64,000 bases of DNA. It comes from CBDDKZ01 sp965230415 (GTDB taxonomy: Bacteria > Bacteroidota > Bacteroidia > Cytophagales > JAAEPT01). The stretch spans positions 372,001 through 436,000 of the forward strand of contig CBDDKZ010000005.1 of assembly GCA_965230415.1 (NCBI GenBank), in the 5' to 3' direction. The position numbers and the translations under genes are program-made. Below are positions 9,607 to 19,300 of the stretch, piece after piece; position 1 is the stretch's first letter, and the number at the start of each line of letters is the position of its first letter. Below the pieces are notes generated by a model, which made no database searches, had not been told where the DNA came from, and saw only the letters and a list, made by a program, of their open reading frames with translations.

Positions 9607-9927
9607 ATGTCAAAAGTTATAGAAATTACAGATTCAAACTTCGAAGAAGTTATAAAAACAGACAAACCAGTATTGGTGGATTTCTGGGCAGAATGGTGCG
9701 GGCCATGTAAGATGATAGGTCCGGTGGTAGAGGAATTGGCTGGTGATTACGATGGCAAAGCAGTTATTGGGAAACTGAATGTCGACGAAAACAGAATGGC
9801 CGCTGAACGCTTTGGTATTCGCAGCATACCTACTCTACTTATTCTTAAAAATGGTGAAATTGTAGATAAGCAAATTGGTGCAGTGCCCAAGGCCGTTTTG
9901 GCTCAAAAAGTAGATGCACAACTATAA
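9607..9927 (+). CDS. trxA: Thioredoxin
   Basis: This 106-residue thioredoxin has the WCGPC active site (Cys31 and Cys34), the preceding VDFWAEW strand and the cis-proline loop SIPT (Pro75). It lacks a signal peptide and is therefore cytoplasmic, reducing protein disulfides with thioredoxin reductase, which is not in the window. A 149-base gap precedes it, and a strong terminator overlapping the end of the convergent DUF502 gene follows, so it is probably monocistronic. Confidence 0.96.
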   Translation: MSKVIEITDSNFEEVIKTDKPVLVDFWAEWCGPCKMIGPVVEELAGDYDGKAVIGKLNVDENRMAAERFGIRSIPTLLILKNGEIVDKQIGAVPKAVLAQKVDAQL

Positions 9928-9937
9928 TGAATTCTAA

Positions 9938-9979
9938 AGAGCAGGAAGTTAATTGACATCCTGCTCTTCTTTTTTTCTT
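9938..9979 (+). terminator. Rho-independent terminator of trxA
   Basis: A perfect 9-bp stem (9938-9946 with 9959-9967) is followed by a T-rich run. The hairpin includes the last codons of the opposite-strand DUF502 gene. Confidence 0.85.
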
Positions 9980-10566
9980 TTTGATTCCCGCTCTTCCAGT
10001 TTTCGAATAATATCGTTCATTGCAACCCCACCGGACACTATTAATTTCATCATATCTGAGCTTGGAATATCCACGATCGTCACACATTTCTGATCAACGA
10101 TGTAGACATTGCCGGATAATGCATAAGAGTGCGGCAAATAAACGGCTACTTTGCCCTCCAAACCTATTTTGGTAAGATCTTCCTGCGTAATAAATCCCGG
10201 TTTGTATAGTTCATTGCCATACAAATTTACGAGTACCGGTTTATCAAATTTTCGTTTTTCCCCCATCAACGCATTCACCACATCTTTAAGTGAACTATAA
10301 ATAAAATTCACTAGAGGTATTCTACGAATTAAACCTTCTATGAATTTAGCTATGGGCTTCATAAACAAATTTGACCCTAAATAACCAATTAGGGTTAGCC
10401 CTACAATGGAGGTTATCACTACGATTAAAAGAACTATCCAATGCAGGTTAACCTGTTCAATTTTGTCTGTCAACCATTCAAACGCCGAAATAATCAAAAG
10501 CGTAGTAACTCCTATCGGGGTAATAAATATTAATCCTCTAACGAAAAACTTAATAAACTTCTTCAT
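9949..10566 (-). CDS. DUF502 family membrane protein
   Basis: This 205-residue protein starts MKKFIKFFVRGLIFITPIGVTT, the DUF502 signature, with two membrane helices (~8-28 and ~43-66) and a cytoplasmic or periplasmic alpha/beta domain with phrases PLVNFIYSSLKDV and VYLPHSYALSGNVYIV. The C-terminal tail is charged (EERESKRKKEEQ). The function is unknown for bacteria; plant relatives (COV family) are Golgi/plasma membrane proteins. It lies downstream of nqrE but behind a strong terminator, so it is probably a separate transcript. Confidence 0.85.
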   Translation of the reverse strand: MKKFIKFFVRGLIFITPIGVTTLLIISAFEWLTDKIEQVNLHWIVLLIVVITSIVGLTLIGYLGSNLFMKPIAKFIEGLIRRIPLVNFIYSSLKDVVNALMGEKRKFDKPVLVNLYGNELYKPGFITQEDLTKIGLEGKVAVYLPHSYALSGNVYIVDQKCVTIVDIPSSDMMKLIVSGGVAMNDIIRKLEERESKRKKEEQDVN

Positions 10567-10577
10567 TGTCGTATAAT

Positions 10578-10609
10578 GAAAAAAGGAGGTAAACCAAAGC
10601 CTACCTCCT
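10578..10609 (-). terminator. Rho-independent terminator of the nqr operon
   Basis: On the minus strand a perfect 8-bp stem (10602-10609 with 10584-10591) is followed by a run of T. It lies 29 bases past the nqrE stop and closes the operon without nqrF. Confidence 0.85.
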
Positions 10610-10638
10610 CTATCAACCTATATTATTAAATACTTTTA

Positions 10639-11358
10639 TTACTTGATAATCATTGCGGTTTCTTCACCTTGTTCTACCGATGAGACCTTGTTATCTTTTG
10701 CTGATTCTACTTTCGCTTCTTCTGTTGTTTCTTCTGATTGACCATCACCCAACTTAATACCCATGAATGACATGAAAGCAATCCCCATAAGCCCCGTGAT
10801 TATCATAGTTATGCCTAAGCCTTTCAGACCATCCGGTACATGTGAATATTTCATTCTTTCTCTGATCGCAGCCAAAGCAACAATGGCAAACATCCATCCC
10901 ACTCCGGAGCCTATACCAAATACTGTAGCTTCCCCAAAAGAATAATCTCTGGTTATCATGAAAAGAGAGCCTCCCAGTATCGAGCAATTCACGGCAATAA
11001 GAGGCAAAAATATTCCTAATGCGCCATATAATGCAGGTGATACTTTTTCAACAACCATTTCCACCAACTGGACCATTGCAGCGATGGTAGCAATGAACAT
11101 CAATAACTTCAGAAATGTCAGATCAACTTCTGCCAAAGAAGGGCTTATCCAGGCCAAAGCTCCTTTATTTAAAAGACCTTCGTATAACAACCAGTTAAGG
11201 GGCACAGTAATAGCCAGTACGAATATTACGGCTGCACCCAGACCAATTGCTGTTTTCACCTTCTTTGAAACAGCCAGGTACGAACACATACCCAAGAAGA
11301 AGGCAAAAATCATATTTTCTATAAAAATAGATTTTATAAATAAATTTAAGTACTCCAT
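10639..11358 (-). CDS. nqrE: Na+-translocating NADH:quinone reductase subunit E
   Basis: NqrE is one of the two membrane subunits (with NqrD) that hold the intramembrane iron-sulfur centre of Na+-NQR. Six helices are visible, with FFLGMCSYLAVSK and LIAVNCSILGGSLF phrases containing the conserved cysteines Cys25 and Cys120 (approximate count). The family is usually about 200 residues; this protein has 239. The extra ~37 residues form a hydrophilic Glu/Ser/Lys-rich tail after IKLGDG, ending in AMIIK, which resembles no known domain. The gap to nqrD is 10 bases. A terminator follows directly. Confidence 0.93.
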   Translation of the reverse strand: MEYLNLFIKSIFIENMIFAFFLGMCSYLAVSKKVKTAIGLGAAVIFVLAITVPLNWLLYEGLLNKGALAWISPSLAEVDLTFLKLLMFIATIAAMVQLVEMVVEKVSPALYGALGIFLPLIAVNCSILGGSLFMITRDYSFGEATVFGIGSGVGWMFAIVALAAIRERMKYSHVPDGLKGLGITMIITGLMGIAFMSFMGIKLGDGQSEETTEEAKVESAKDNKVSSVEQGEETAMIIK

Positions 11359-11368
11359 AATGCGTCTT

Positions 11369-12049
11369 TTATTCTTCTACGTATCCGTTTCTAGTTCTTT
11401 GTATCCAAATTATTATGCCCAGTATCATGAAGGCACCTACGGGTGTTACCATGACTCCGTTATTCACATAACTTGTCACTTCATACACTCCTTCCGGAAT
11501 GATACGGACGCCAAATACTGTTCCCGAACCGAACAATTCGCGAGCAAAAGCTACTGCCAGGATAATCCATGAATAACCAAAGCCACTTCCTAAACCGTCC
11601 AAAACAGAATCCCAGGGTTTGTTACCCATTGCAAAAGCTTCCAGGCGCCCCATTACAATACAGTTAGTAATGATAAGGCCAATAAATACGGTTAATTGCT
11701 TCCACATTTCATATTGGTAAGCCTGCAAAACCATATCAACCAGTGCCACAAGGGTTGCTACGATTCCCAACTGCCAAATAATACGTACACGTGAAGGTAT
11801 TAAGCTTCTAATTAATGAAATAACCAGGTTAGACATTGCAATTACGACCGTTACGGATACTGCCATAATGAATGTTGGTTTCATTTGTGAGGTTACAGCT
11901 AGTGCCGAACAGATACCCAATACCTGAACGGTAACCGGGTTATCATCATCAAGTGGGTCTGTAACGAATTTTTTTCTTCGTTTTGAGAGCAGCGCTTCTC
12001 TGGGCGCTTTGATCTCAACAGCTTCTTTTTCTAAAGTTTCTGTACTCAT
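11369..12049 (-). CDS. nqrD: Na+-translocating NADH:quinone reductase subunit D
   Basis: NqrD is the partner of NqrE in the membrane core of Na+-NQR. The 226 residues have a charged N-terminal extension (~1-33, ending DPLDDDNPVTVQVLGICSAL), then six membrane helices. The conserved phrases TNCIVMGRLEAFAMGN and DGLGSGFGYSWIL are present, including the cysteines of the shared Fe-S centre (GICSAL and NCIVMG). The gap to nqrC is 48 bases. Confidence 0.93.
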   Translation of the reverse strand: MSTETLEKEAVEIKAPREALLSKRRKKFVTDPLDDDNPVTVQVLGICSALAVTSQMKPTFIMAVSVTVVIAMSNLVISLIRSLIPSRVRIIWQLGIVATLVALVDMVLQAYQYEMWKQLTVFIGLIITNCIVMGRLEAFAMGNKPWDSVLDGLGSGFGYSWIILAVAFARELFGSGTVFGVRIIPEGVYEVTSYVNNGVMVTPVGAFMILGIIIWIQRTRNGYVEE

Positions 12050-12097
12050 AATTTCTTGCTCTAAATGCTAAAGTACTTCTATTTAAAAGCCAAGGGC

Positions 12098-12898
12098 TTA
12101 TATATCGTTTCTTAAATCGGTTTTAGGTGTATTTTTCTCTGCTTCCAACGCTTTTTTGCGTTCCATTTCAAAATACACCTGATAGTCATTGAAATAAGCG
12201 TTTAACATATCATTCACACCATTAGCAGTCATAGTAGCTCCTGAAAGACCGTCTACCAAATGATCGTTGAGTTCAGAAGCATCGTGTCCCTCGCCTTTCA
12301 TAAGGCGAACAGACTGAAAGTTTCCTTCAGCATCGGTGATTTTTTTACCAATAAAACGAGCCTGCACATCTGCATCTGTAATACGCGCACCCAATCCAGG
12401 GGTTTCGCCCTTATGGTCGAATATTGCTCCTTTGATGGTATTAAAATCTGTTTCCAACGCTACGTAGCCCCAAATGTAGTCCCAAAGGCCATTACCATAT
12501 ACAGGAACAATATATGCTGCATACTGTCCATCATGAACTTTACTCTTGAACTTAAACACAGGGTACTGTTTTTTCGCTGGATCTGTCTCCTTAAAATTCT
12601 TAAACACATCCACTTTTGAAGCATCAATATCATTCCCCTTTTCATCTTTAAGAACAGGCTCACCTAAACCATTAACAACAACACCTTCAATATGTTTATC
12701 ATAAAGGTCCAAAATTTCCTGATTGGACAATCCCGCAGGTAAGGGTTCATAAGCTGCTAATATTTTGCTTTTGGAATCTACTTCAGCATTCATTTCATGC
12801 TGATTTGTAAGTCCTAATTTTACACCCGCCAATAGCGAAGCACAAATTACGGTTAAAATAACCGTTGATATGACGACATAACCGTTAGACTGTTGCAC
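12098..12898 (-). CDS. nqrC: Na+-translocating NADH:quinone reductase subunit C (covalent FMN)
   Basis: NqrC carries a covalently bound FMN and passes electrons in Na+-NQR. One N-terminal helix (~8-28) is followed by a periplasmic FMN-binding domain with GLGARI and the flavinylation motif SGAT at 219-222 (Thr222 is the expected FMN attachment residue). GTG 12898 is the start that keeps the conserved SNGYVVI beginning; it overlaps the nqrB 3' end by 14 bases, which indicates coupling. ApbE, the flavin transferase needed for this residue, is not in the window. Confidence 0.94.
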   Translation of the reverse strand: MQQSNGYVVISTVILTVICASLLAGVKLGLTNQHEMNAEVDSKSKILAAYEPLPAGLSNQEILDLYDKHIEGVVVNGLGEPVLKDEKGNDIDASKVDVFKNFKETDPAKKQYPVFKFKSKVHDGQYAAYIVPVYGNGLWDYIWGYVALETDFNTIKGAIFDHKGETPGLGARITDADVQARFIGKKITDAEGNFQSVRLMKGEGHDASELNDHLVDGLSGATMTANGVNDMLNAYFNDYQVYFEMERKKALEAEKNTPKTDLRNDI

Positions 12899-14042
12899 GA
12901 CTTAACCTCCTTTTCTTGTTTGATGAAATAACAAAATAATCTACTAGTGGTGCCAGCACGTTCATTAACAAGATAGCCAACATCACACCTTCAGGGAAGG
13001 CAGGGTTTGTTACACGAATTAGAATTGCTAATGCACCTGCCAAAAATCCATAAATCCACTTTCCTTTATTTGTATGTGATGCAGACACAGGGTCTGTAGC
13101 CATAAATACGGTTCCGAAGGCAAAACCTCCTGCGACTATATGAAAGTAGAAATTCTCTGATCCGAAAAATGGTGTACCTATATTCTCTACAAGTACTCCC
13201 ATGAACAAACCGCCAAGGACCATGCTCAACATTACTCTCCAACTTCCCACCCCGGTGGCAATCAACACTAGTGCCCCTATGATACACATGAGGGTTGAAG
13301 TTTCTCCCATCGATCCGGGGATAATGCCTATAAACATATCTGCAAAACTTGTTGCAACGCCTTTTCCTCCGGAAGCTGCTGCCTCTGCGAGTGGTGTTGC
13401 ATATGAAAAACCGTCTAAATCTACCCAAACTTTATCTCCCGAAATTTGTCCCGGATAAGCAAAGAAAAGGAATGCACGCGCGGTAAGGGCCGGATTTAAT
13501 AAATTCATTCCTGTACCACCGAATACTTCTTTACCAAGCACAACGGCAAAAGCAGTAGCTATTGCAACCTGCCACAAAGGAATAGTTGAAGGTACCACTA
13601 ATGGCAGCAGCAAACCGGTTACAAGGAATCCTTCGTTAATAGGGTGTCTGCGTATGGTTGCAAATGTAAATTCAATACCCAATCCTACAATATAGGATAC
13701 AGCAATAACCGGTACCATTCGAATGGCTCCGAATAAGAATTTCTCAAAAACACCAGCGGCTTCTTTTATTTCTCCGGTTTGTAACATGGCCTCATAATGC
13801 CAATGCCCTACGTTCCACATACCAAATAGCAAACAAGGAACAAGTGCAGCTATTACCGTTATCATCATACGCTTCATATCAACAGCATCACGTATGTGTG
13901 TACCTTTAGCTTTTGTTACCTGATCGGGCTGGAAAAACAGTGTTTCATGTGCTTCCCAGATAAAGTAAAATTTTTCAAATTTCCCGCCCTTTTCAAATAG
14001 CGGTTTGTATTTATGTACAAGTTCTTCAAGCTTTCTCTTCAT
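12885..14042 (-). CDS. nqrB: Na+-translocating NADH:quinone reductase subunit B (covalent FMN)
   Basis: NqrB is the large membrane subunit that forms the Na+ path and holds riboflavin and a covalent FMN. The 385 residues contain about ten helices. The flavinylation motif is SYAT at 213-216 (Thr216), in the phrase DGFSYATPL where other species have SGAT. Conserved NEGFLVTG and GGTGMNLLNPALTARAF phrases are present. The start is 3 bases after the nqrA stop; the end overlaps nqrC by 14 bases. Confidence 0.95.
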   Translation of the reverse strand: MKRKLEELVHKYKPLFEKGGKFEKFYFIWEAHETLFFQPDQVTKAKGTHIRDAVDMKRMMITVIAALVPCLLFGMWNVGHWHYEAMLQTGEIKEAAGVFEKFLFGAIRMVPVIAVSYIVGLGIEFTFATIRRHPINEGFLVTGLLLPLVVPSTIPLWQVAIATAFAVVLGKEVFGGTGMNLLNPALTARAFLFFAYPGQISGDKVWVDLDGFSYATPLAEAAASGGKGVATSFADMFIGIIPGSMGETSTLMCIIGALVLIATGVGSWRVMLSMVLGGLFMGVLVENIGTPFFGSENFYFHIVAGGFAFGTVFMATDPVSASHTNKGKWIYGFLAGALAILIRVTNPAFPEGVMLAILLMNVLAPLVDYFVISSNKKRRLSRATV

Positions 14043-14045
14043 CTC

Positions 14046-15413
14046 TTAGCTATTTTGCATCAATTCAATACCACTACGAATAATAGACTGAACTTCATGC
14101 TTCGATACATCTACGTATTCACATAAAGCCAGGTCTTCTTCTGCTACTTCATATATACCCAGTGCTTCCATCTCTTCAAAATCTTCGGCCATTATAGCCT
14201 TTAAGAGATGAACAGGGTAAATATCCATAGGTAAAACGCGCTCTAAAACACCGGTTTGTACAAAAGCACGAATTTCGCCGTTGATATTCGTATCAACATC
14301 ATAAACTTTATCTTTTCCATTCATGAAAGATAATAGTCCGATACTTCTTCCAAAAGAGTGTTTGTCGCGCGTAGGAACGAAGGAACCGAAGAACCTTAAA
14401 TTATCACCTTCCGGAATAACCGTTATCATCTGATCGTAAAACCCGATATACCCTTCTTTACCAATACTTTCCCCAGACAATACCGAGCCAGAAATCACGC
14501 GTACATTATCCGATTTCAGGTTATTTGATAAGAAGTTTTTCATTGAAGCCCCCAGATAAGTTGTGTAATACTGTGGTTTGGAAACCTCCGAACCTGTGAT
14601 GGCTATTATTTTTGAAGCGTCATATTTGTTTTCGTTGAACAACTTACCAATTTGAATAACTCCATATGGGTTAATTGTCCATGCTACCTCATCTTTGTTA
14701 ATAGGATCAAGGTGGTGAATCTGTACCCCAACGTTTCCGGCAGGATGAGGCCCTGAAAACTCATTTTTCTGAACGCCTGTAGTATCATTGAAAATTTGAG
14801 ACCTTTCTCCGTCAGCATTTGTATTAAGGTGTACTTTGCCGCTTGTAAGTTTGCTTAGCACCTGAATCCCGGTTTTGAAATGCTCTTTCTGATCTTTGTA
14901 CAAAATTTCATAGTCAGGAGCCAGCGGATTTGTATCAAACGCAGAGACAAATATTGCTTTAGGTGAATCGGCCGTGTCAGCAATAACTGCGTATGGCCTT
15001 TGAATAAGGTTGGGCCAGACACCACATTCAGCTAAATACAATTTCAAATCCTCGGCCGAAATATTAGCAATATCCGACGTATTGTATTTGCTGTATTCAA
15101 CATATTCTAATTGCTTATCTGCTAAAACGACGATTTCCTCCAGTTTCCTTTTTTCGCCTCTGTTTATGGCTACAACTTCACCACTCACCGGTGCAACAAA
15201 TTTGACTTCCGGGCGGCTTTTGTCGTAAAAAAGAGGAGTACCGGCTTTGACGCTATCTCCGACTTTTACCAACAACTTTGGTTTAATGAAACTAATAAAA
15301 TCAGGTGGTTTGATTGCATAGGTATCAGAACTGATTCCCTGCTCAACAGATCGGGCTGCTTCTCCTTTTATTTTGATATCCAAGCCCTTTTTTAACTTTA
15401 TGTATTCCGACAT
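14046..15413 (-). CDS. nqrA: Na+-translocating NADH:quinone reductase subunit A
   Basis: NqrA is the peripheral, cofactor-free cytoplasmic subunit that closes the complex near the quinone site. The 455 residues start with a family-typical KKGLDIKIKGEA, then LVKVGDSVKAGTPLFYDK (lipoyl-like fold), HPAGNVGVQIHHLDPI and TRDKHSFGRS. It is the first gene of nqrABCDE. The operon as seen lacks nqrF, the FAD/2Fe-2S subunit that accepts electrons from NADH. A TAnnTTTG box lies 44 bases upstream. Confidence 0.95.
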   Translation of the reverse strand: MSEYIKLKKGLDIKIKGEAARSVEQGISSDTYAIKPPDFISFIKPKLLVKVGDSVKAGTPLFYDKSRPEVKFVAPVSGEVVAINRGEKRKLEEIVVLADKQLEYVEYSKYNTSDIANISAEDLKLYLAECGVWPNLIQRPYAVIADTADSPKAIFVSAFDTNPLAPDYEILYKDQKEHFKTGIQVLSKLTSGKVHLNTNADGERSQIFNDTTGVQKNEFSGPHPAGNVGVQIHHLDPINKDEVAWTINPYGVIQIGKLFNENKYDASKIIAITGSEVSKPQYYTTYLGASMKNFLSNNLKSDNVRVISGSVLSGESIGKEGYIGFYDQMITVIPEGDNLRFFGSFVPTRDKHSFGRSIGLLSFMNGKDKVYDVDTNINGEIRAFVQTGVLERVLPMDIYPVHLLKAIMAEDFEEMEALGIYEVAEEDLALCEYVDVSKHEVQSIIRSGIELMQNS

Positions 15414-15456
15414 TCTCGTTTCTGTCTTTTATCCTAAGGATATTTAAAAAGGATTA

Positions 15457-15464
15457 CAAAGTTA
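15457..15464 (-). promoter_or_regulatory. TAnnTTTG promoter box for nqrABCDE
   Basis: The minus strand reads TAACTTTG, an exact match to the Bacteroidota -7 box, about 44 bases before the nqrA ATG. A TTG lies further upstream than the usual 19 bases, so the -33 element is weak. Confidence 0.5.
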
Positions 15465-15560
15465 TAATTTTTTTTCATTAAATATCAGCAATTGATAAAT
15501 TTCTGACAAAAGTCTTCAAATGCCTAAATAACCTTGTTTTACGACCTTTTTTTTACTCCT

Positions 15561-16241
15561 TTACTCTTTTACAATTTCGTTATATAATGCAATTATGTAT
15601 TGCACTTGACTGTCAATGGTTAGGTTAGTTGTATCAAGAAGATGAGCATCATCGGCCTTCCTTAACGGGCTTTCCGTTCTGGTGGTATCTATGCGATCTC
15701 TTTCCTCCAAATTAGCAATAATTTTTTCCAATCCCAGGGTTTGTCCTTTTGCAATTAGCTCTTCTTGTCTTCTTTGTGCCCTCACGTTCAAATCGGCAGT
15801 CATAAAAACTTTTAACTCCGCTTCGGGAAACACATTGGTTCCAATATCCCGGCCGTCCATAACAATCTTTTTTTCTTTACCTAAGCGCTGCTGCTCACTC
15901 ACCAGCTTTTCGCGAACGGGAGGCAAGGCACTAACCGGACTTACCTTTTGAGTAACTTCCATTTGCCTGATTTTTTTTTCCACATTCAAACCATTGAGGA
16001 AAGTTTCCGATTGTTTTGTCTTGGTGTTAAACTGGAAGCTCACATCGATATTATTCAAAGCCTGTTCAACTTCCTTGGGATTGGTAAGCCGAATATGGTT
16101 ATTGATAAAGTAAAGTGTTACGGCACGATACATCGCCCCGGTATCCAGGTAACTGTAACCTATTTCCGAAGCCACCATTTTGGCAGAAGTACTTTTACCA
16201 CAAGCAGAATAACCATCAATGGCAATAATTATCTTTTTCAT
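15561..16241 (-). CDS. cmk: Cytidylate kinase
   Basis: Cmk phosphorylates CMP and dCMP with ATP. The 226 residues start MKKIIIAIDGYSACGKST, with the P-loop GYSACGKST at 10-18, then YLDTGAMYRAVT (nucleotide monophosphate binding), the MDGRDIGTNVFPEAELKVFMTA motif region and the RDxxDTTRxxSPLRKADDA end found in all Cmk proteins. It lies between pyc and nqrA on the same strand, but a terminator separates it from pyc and about 150 bases from nqrA, so it may have its own promoter. Confidence 0.95.
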   Translation of the reverse strand: MKKIIIAIDGYSACGKSTSAKMVASEIGYSYLDTGAMYRAVTLYFINNHIRLTNPKEVEQALNNIDVSFQFNTKTKQSETFLNGLNVEKKIRQMEVTQKVSPVSALPPVREKLVSEQQRLGKEKKIVMDGRDIGTNVFPEAELKVFMTADLNVRAQRRQEELIAKGQTLGLEKIIANLEERDRIDTTRTESPLRKADDAHLLDTTNLTIDSQVQYIIALYNEIVKE

Positions 16242-16250
16242 ATTTTGTTA

Positions 16251-16291
16251 TAAAAAAACCTGCTTTTCTCAGAGGAGATTAAGCAGGTTTT
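16251..16291 (-). terminator. Rho-independent terminator of pyc
   Basis: A perfect stem of 10-11 bp (16281-16291 with 16255-16265) is followed on the minus strand by a run of seven T, 24 bases past the pyc stop and just before cmk. Confidence 0.85.
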
Positions 16292-16314
16292 ATAGCTCTC
16301 TTATTTTTCTGCTT

Positions 16315-19300
16315 TTAAGCTTCCATTTCTATTACCATATCGTCTTGTTCCACCATCATACCTTGCTTCAGCACTATTGATTTCACAATACCTTTTGTCG
16401 ATGCTGTTATGGTAGACTCCATCTTCATAGCTTCAATAGTGAATAACGGTGCATTTTCGTCCACTTCCTCTCCTGGTTTAACAAGGACACTAGACAGTCT
16501 TCCCTGTAATGGGGCTCCAATTTCATTCGCTTCTTCGGCCTTTTTATTTCGCGCGACTGTAAGTTTGAAGTTGCGATCTTTAACCTGAATACGTCTGGTC
16601 TGACCATTTAATTCAAATCCTACGGTTACAAAACCGTTTTCATCCGGTTCAAGGCAATATAGCAGTTTAACCATGATGGTTTTACCTTCACCAATACTCA
16701 CTAATATTTCCTCGCCTTTTTCAAGACCAAAGAAAAATGCTTTAGTAGGTATATGCGTAACGTAACCATAATTTTCATTGAAGTTGAAGTAGTCTTCAAA
16801 TACTTTAGGGTACAACTTGTAGCTTAAGAAATCCAGGAAGTCACAGTAGCTTGAAAATTTCTTCTGAAATGCTGCAAACTCTTTGTCGAAATCTACCGGT
16901 TCTAAATGTTCGTTTGGTCTGCCCTCGTAAGGTTTTTCACCTTTTAAGATTACTTTTTGAAGTTCTACCGGAAAACCGCCTACAGGTTGTCCTAAATCAC
17001 CTTTGAAAAAGGCTATTACCGAATCCGGAAATGAGAGGTTACGGCTCGCGTCCATCACATCTTCCGGAGTCAAGTTATTCGTGGTCATAAATATTGCCAT
17101 ATCTCCAACCACTTTTGAACTTGGAGTCACTTTTACGATATCTCCAAATAACTTGTTTACTATAGCATAGTTCTTTTTCACTCTTTCAAAGTCCTCTCCT
17201 ATTAGTCCAAGAGCCTCGGCTTGCGGACGTAAATTGGAATACTGACCACCCGGGATTTCATGATCGTAAACTTCTGCAGTACCTGCTTTTAGTCCACTTT
17301 CAAATGGATAATAGAATTCTCTTCTATCTTCCCAGTGATTGCTAAACTCATTTAGCGCACGTAAATCTACTTTATTCTCCCTTTCGTGACCCTGCATCAT
17401 TGCTACCATTGAATTCAGACTTGGCTGAGAAGTAAGTCCGGATACTGAAGCCAACGCACAATCAACAACGTCAACTCCCGCTTCGATAGCCTTTAAATAA
17501 GTTGTGGACTGAATCGAGGAGGTATCATGTGTATGCAAGTGAAGTGGCATATCAACTGCCTCTTTTAATGCCGGTATTAATTCTGCGGCAGCATAAGGTT
17601 TCAATAAACCAGCCATATCTTTAATAGCCAGCATATGTGCTCCCGTATCTTCTATGCGCTTGGCAAGATCTACGTAATAATCAAGGTTATATTTTTTGTT
17701 CTCTGGATTTGTAATATCTCCCGTATAACACAAAGTCACTTCCGCTAATGAATTGGTATTCTCAATAACCGCCTTGATACTAGGCTTCATTGCATCGAGC
17801 CAGTTTAACGAATCGAATATCCTGAAGATATCCATTCCGTTCTCTGCTGCCTTTTCAATAAACTTCTCAATAAGGTTATCCGGATAAGCTTTATAACCTA
17901 CTCCATTAGAACCTCTGAAAAGCATTTGTAAGAGCACATTTGGCATGGCTTTGCGCACTTGTTGCAAGCGTTTCCATGGACATTCATGCAAAAATCGTAA
18001 TGCAACATCAAAAGTAGCGCCACCCCACATCTCCATTGAAAACATGTTTGGTACATTTTTGGCGTAACTTTCAGCTACCATTAAAATATCCCGGGTGCGT
18101 ACTCTTGTTGCCAATAGCGACTGATGTGCATCCCTGAAAGTCGTATCCGTATATTGGATCGCTTTTTCGTTTTTTAACCAATCGACAAAACCCTCACGGC
18201 CGAGCTCATTAAGTTTATCTTTAGTTCCTTTAGGAAACTCGCCGTACTGATCGTACACCGGCACCTGAGGCATTCTTAATTTTTTATTGGGATCTGTAAA
18301 TTTCACATCGGGATGACCATTTACAGAAACATCGGCCAGGTAACGAAGGGTTTTGGTACCACGATCGAAAACTCTTGGCATATTAAATAGCTCCGGGTGA
18401 TCTGCAATAAAGTTCACAGTACACTTGCCTTCTTTAAAAACATCATTGGAAATCACGTTCTGTAAGAAGCCTATATTGGTTTTCACCCCTCTGATTCTGA
18501 ATTCTCTTAACGTTCTGTGTAAACGTTCTGTCGCACCTCTCATCGTTCTGCCCCATGCCGATACTTTTACCAACATTGAATCGAAGAAAGGTGAAATTTT
18601 CATACCGGGATAAGTACTACCTTCATCTAGTCTAATCCCCATTCCGCCTGCATTTCTATAGGCGATAATAGTCCCGTAGTCAGGTTTGAAATCCTGTTCA
18701 GGATCTTCGGTTGTTACACGACACTGGATAGCAAAGCCATTGACTTTAACATCGTCTTGTCCGTTTATGAATATCCCACCGTCGCTTAATTTATGACCTT
18801 TAGCAATTAATATTTGAGAACGTACGATATCAACTCCTGTAACCTCCTCTGTAATAGTATGCTCAACTTGCACACGAGGGTTTACTTCTATAAAAAAGAC
18901 ATTTTCATCTTTATCCACCAGGAATTCAACGGTACCAACGTTGTTGTAATTTACCGTACTGGCTATATCTGTAGCGTACTTGTAAAGCTTTTGTTTAGTT
19001 TCTTCTTTTAAGCTAGGACTGGGAGCAACTTCAACCACCTTTTGGAAACGACGCTGTACGGAGCAGTCACGTTCGTAGAGGTGAATGATATTGCCGTGAT
19101 TGTCTCCCATTAACTGGATTTCGATATGCTTCGGTTGATCTATAAATTTCTCAAGGAAAACAGTATCATCAGCGAAGAATTTCTCGGCCTCGGCTTTTGC
19201 CGCCGGAAACAACGTGTCCAATTCTTCTTTTGAGCGAATAACGCGCATACCTCGTCCGCCTCCACCGGCAGCGGCTTTGAGCATAACCGGGAAACCGATA

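Noticed and set aside
9949..10566. DUF502 gene as a degenerate nqrF
   Set aside because: It lacks ferredoxin cysteines and FAD/NAD motifs and has a clear DUF502 signature.
10958..11572. 204-codon plus-strand open frame
   Set aside because: It lies antisense to nqrE and nqrD, spans their junction and has a low-complexity translation; the nqr genes are certain.
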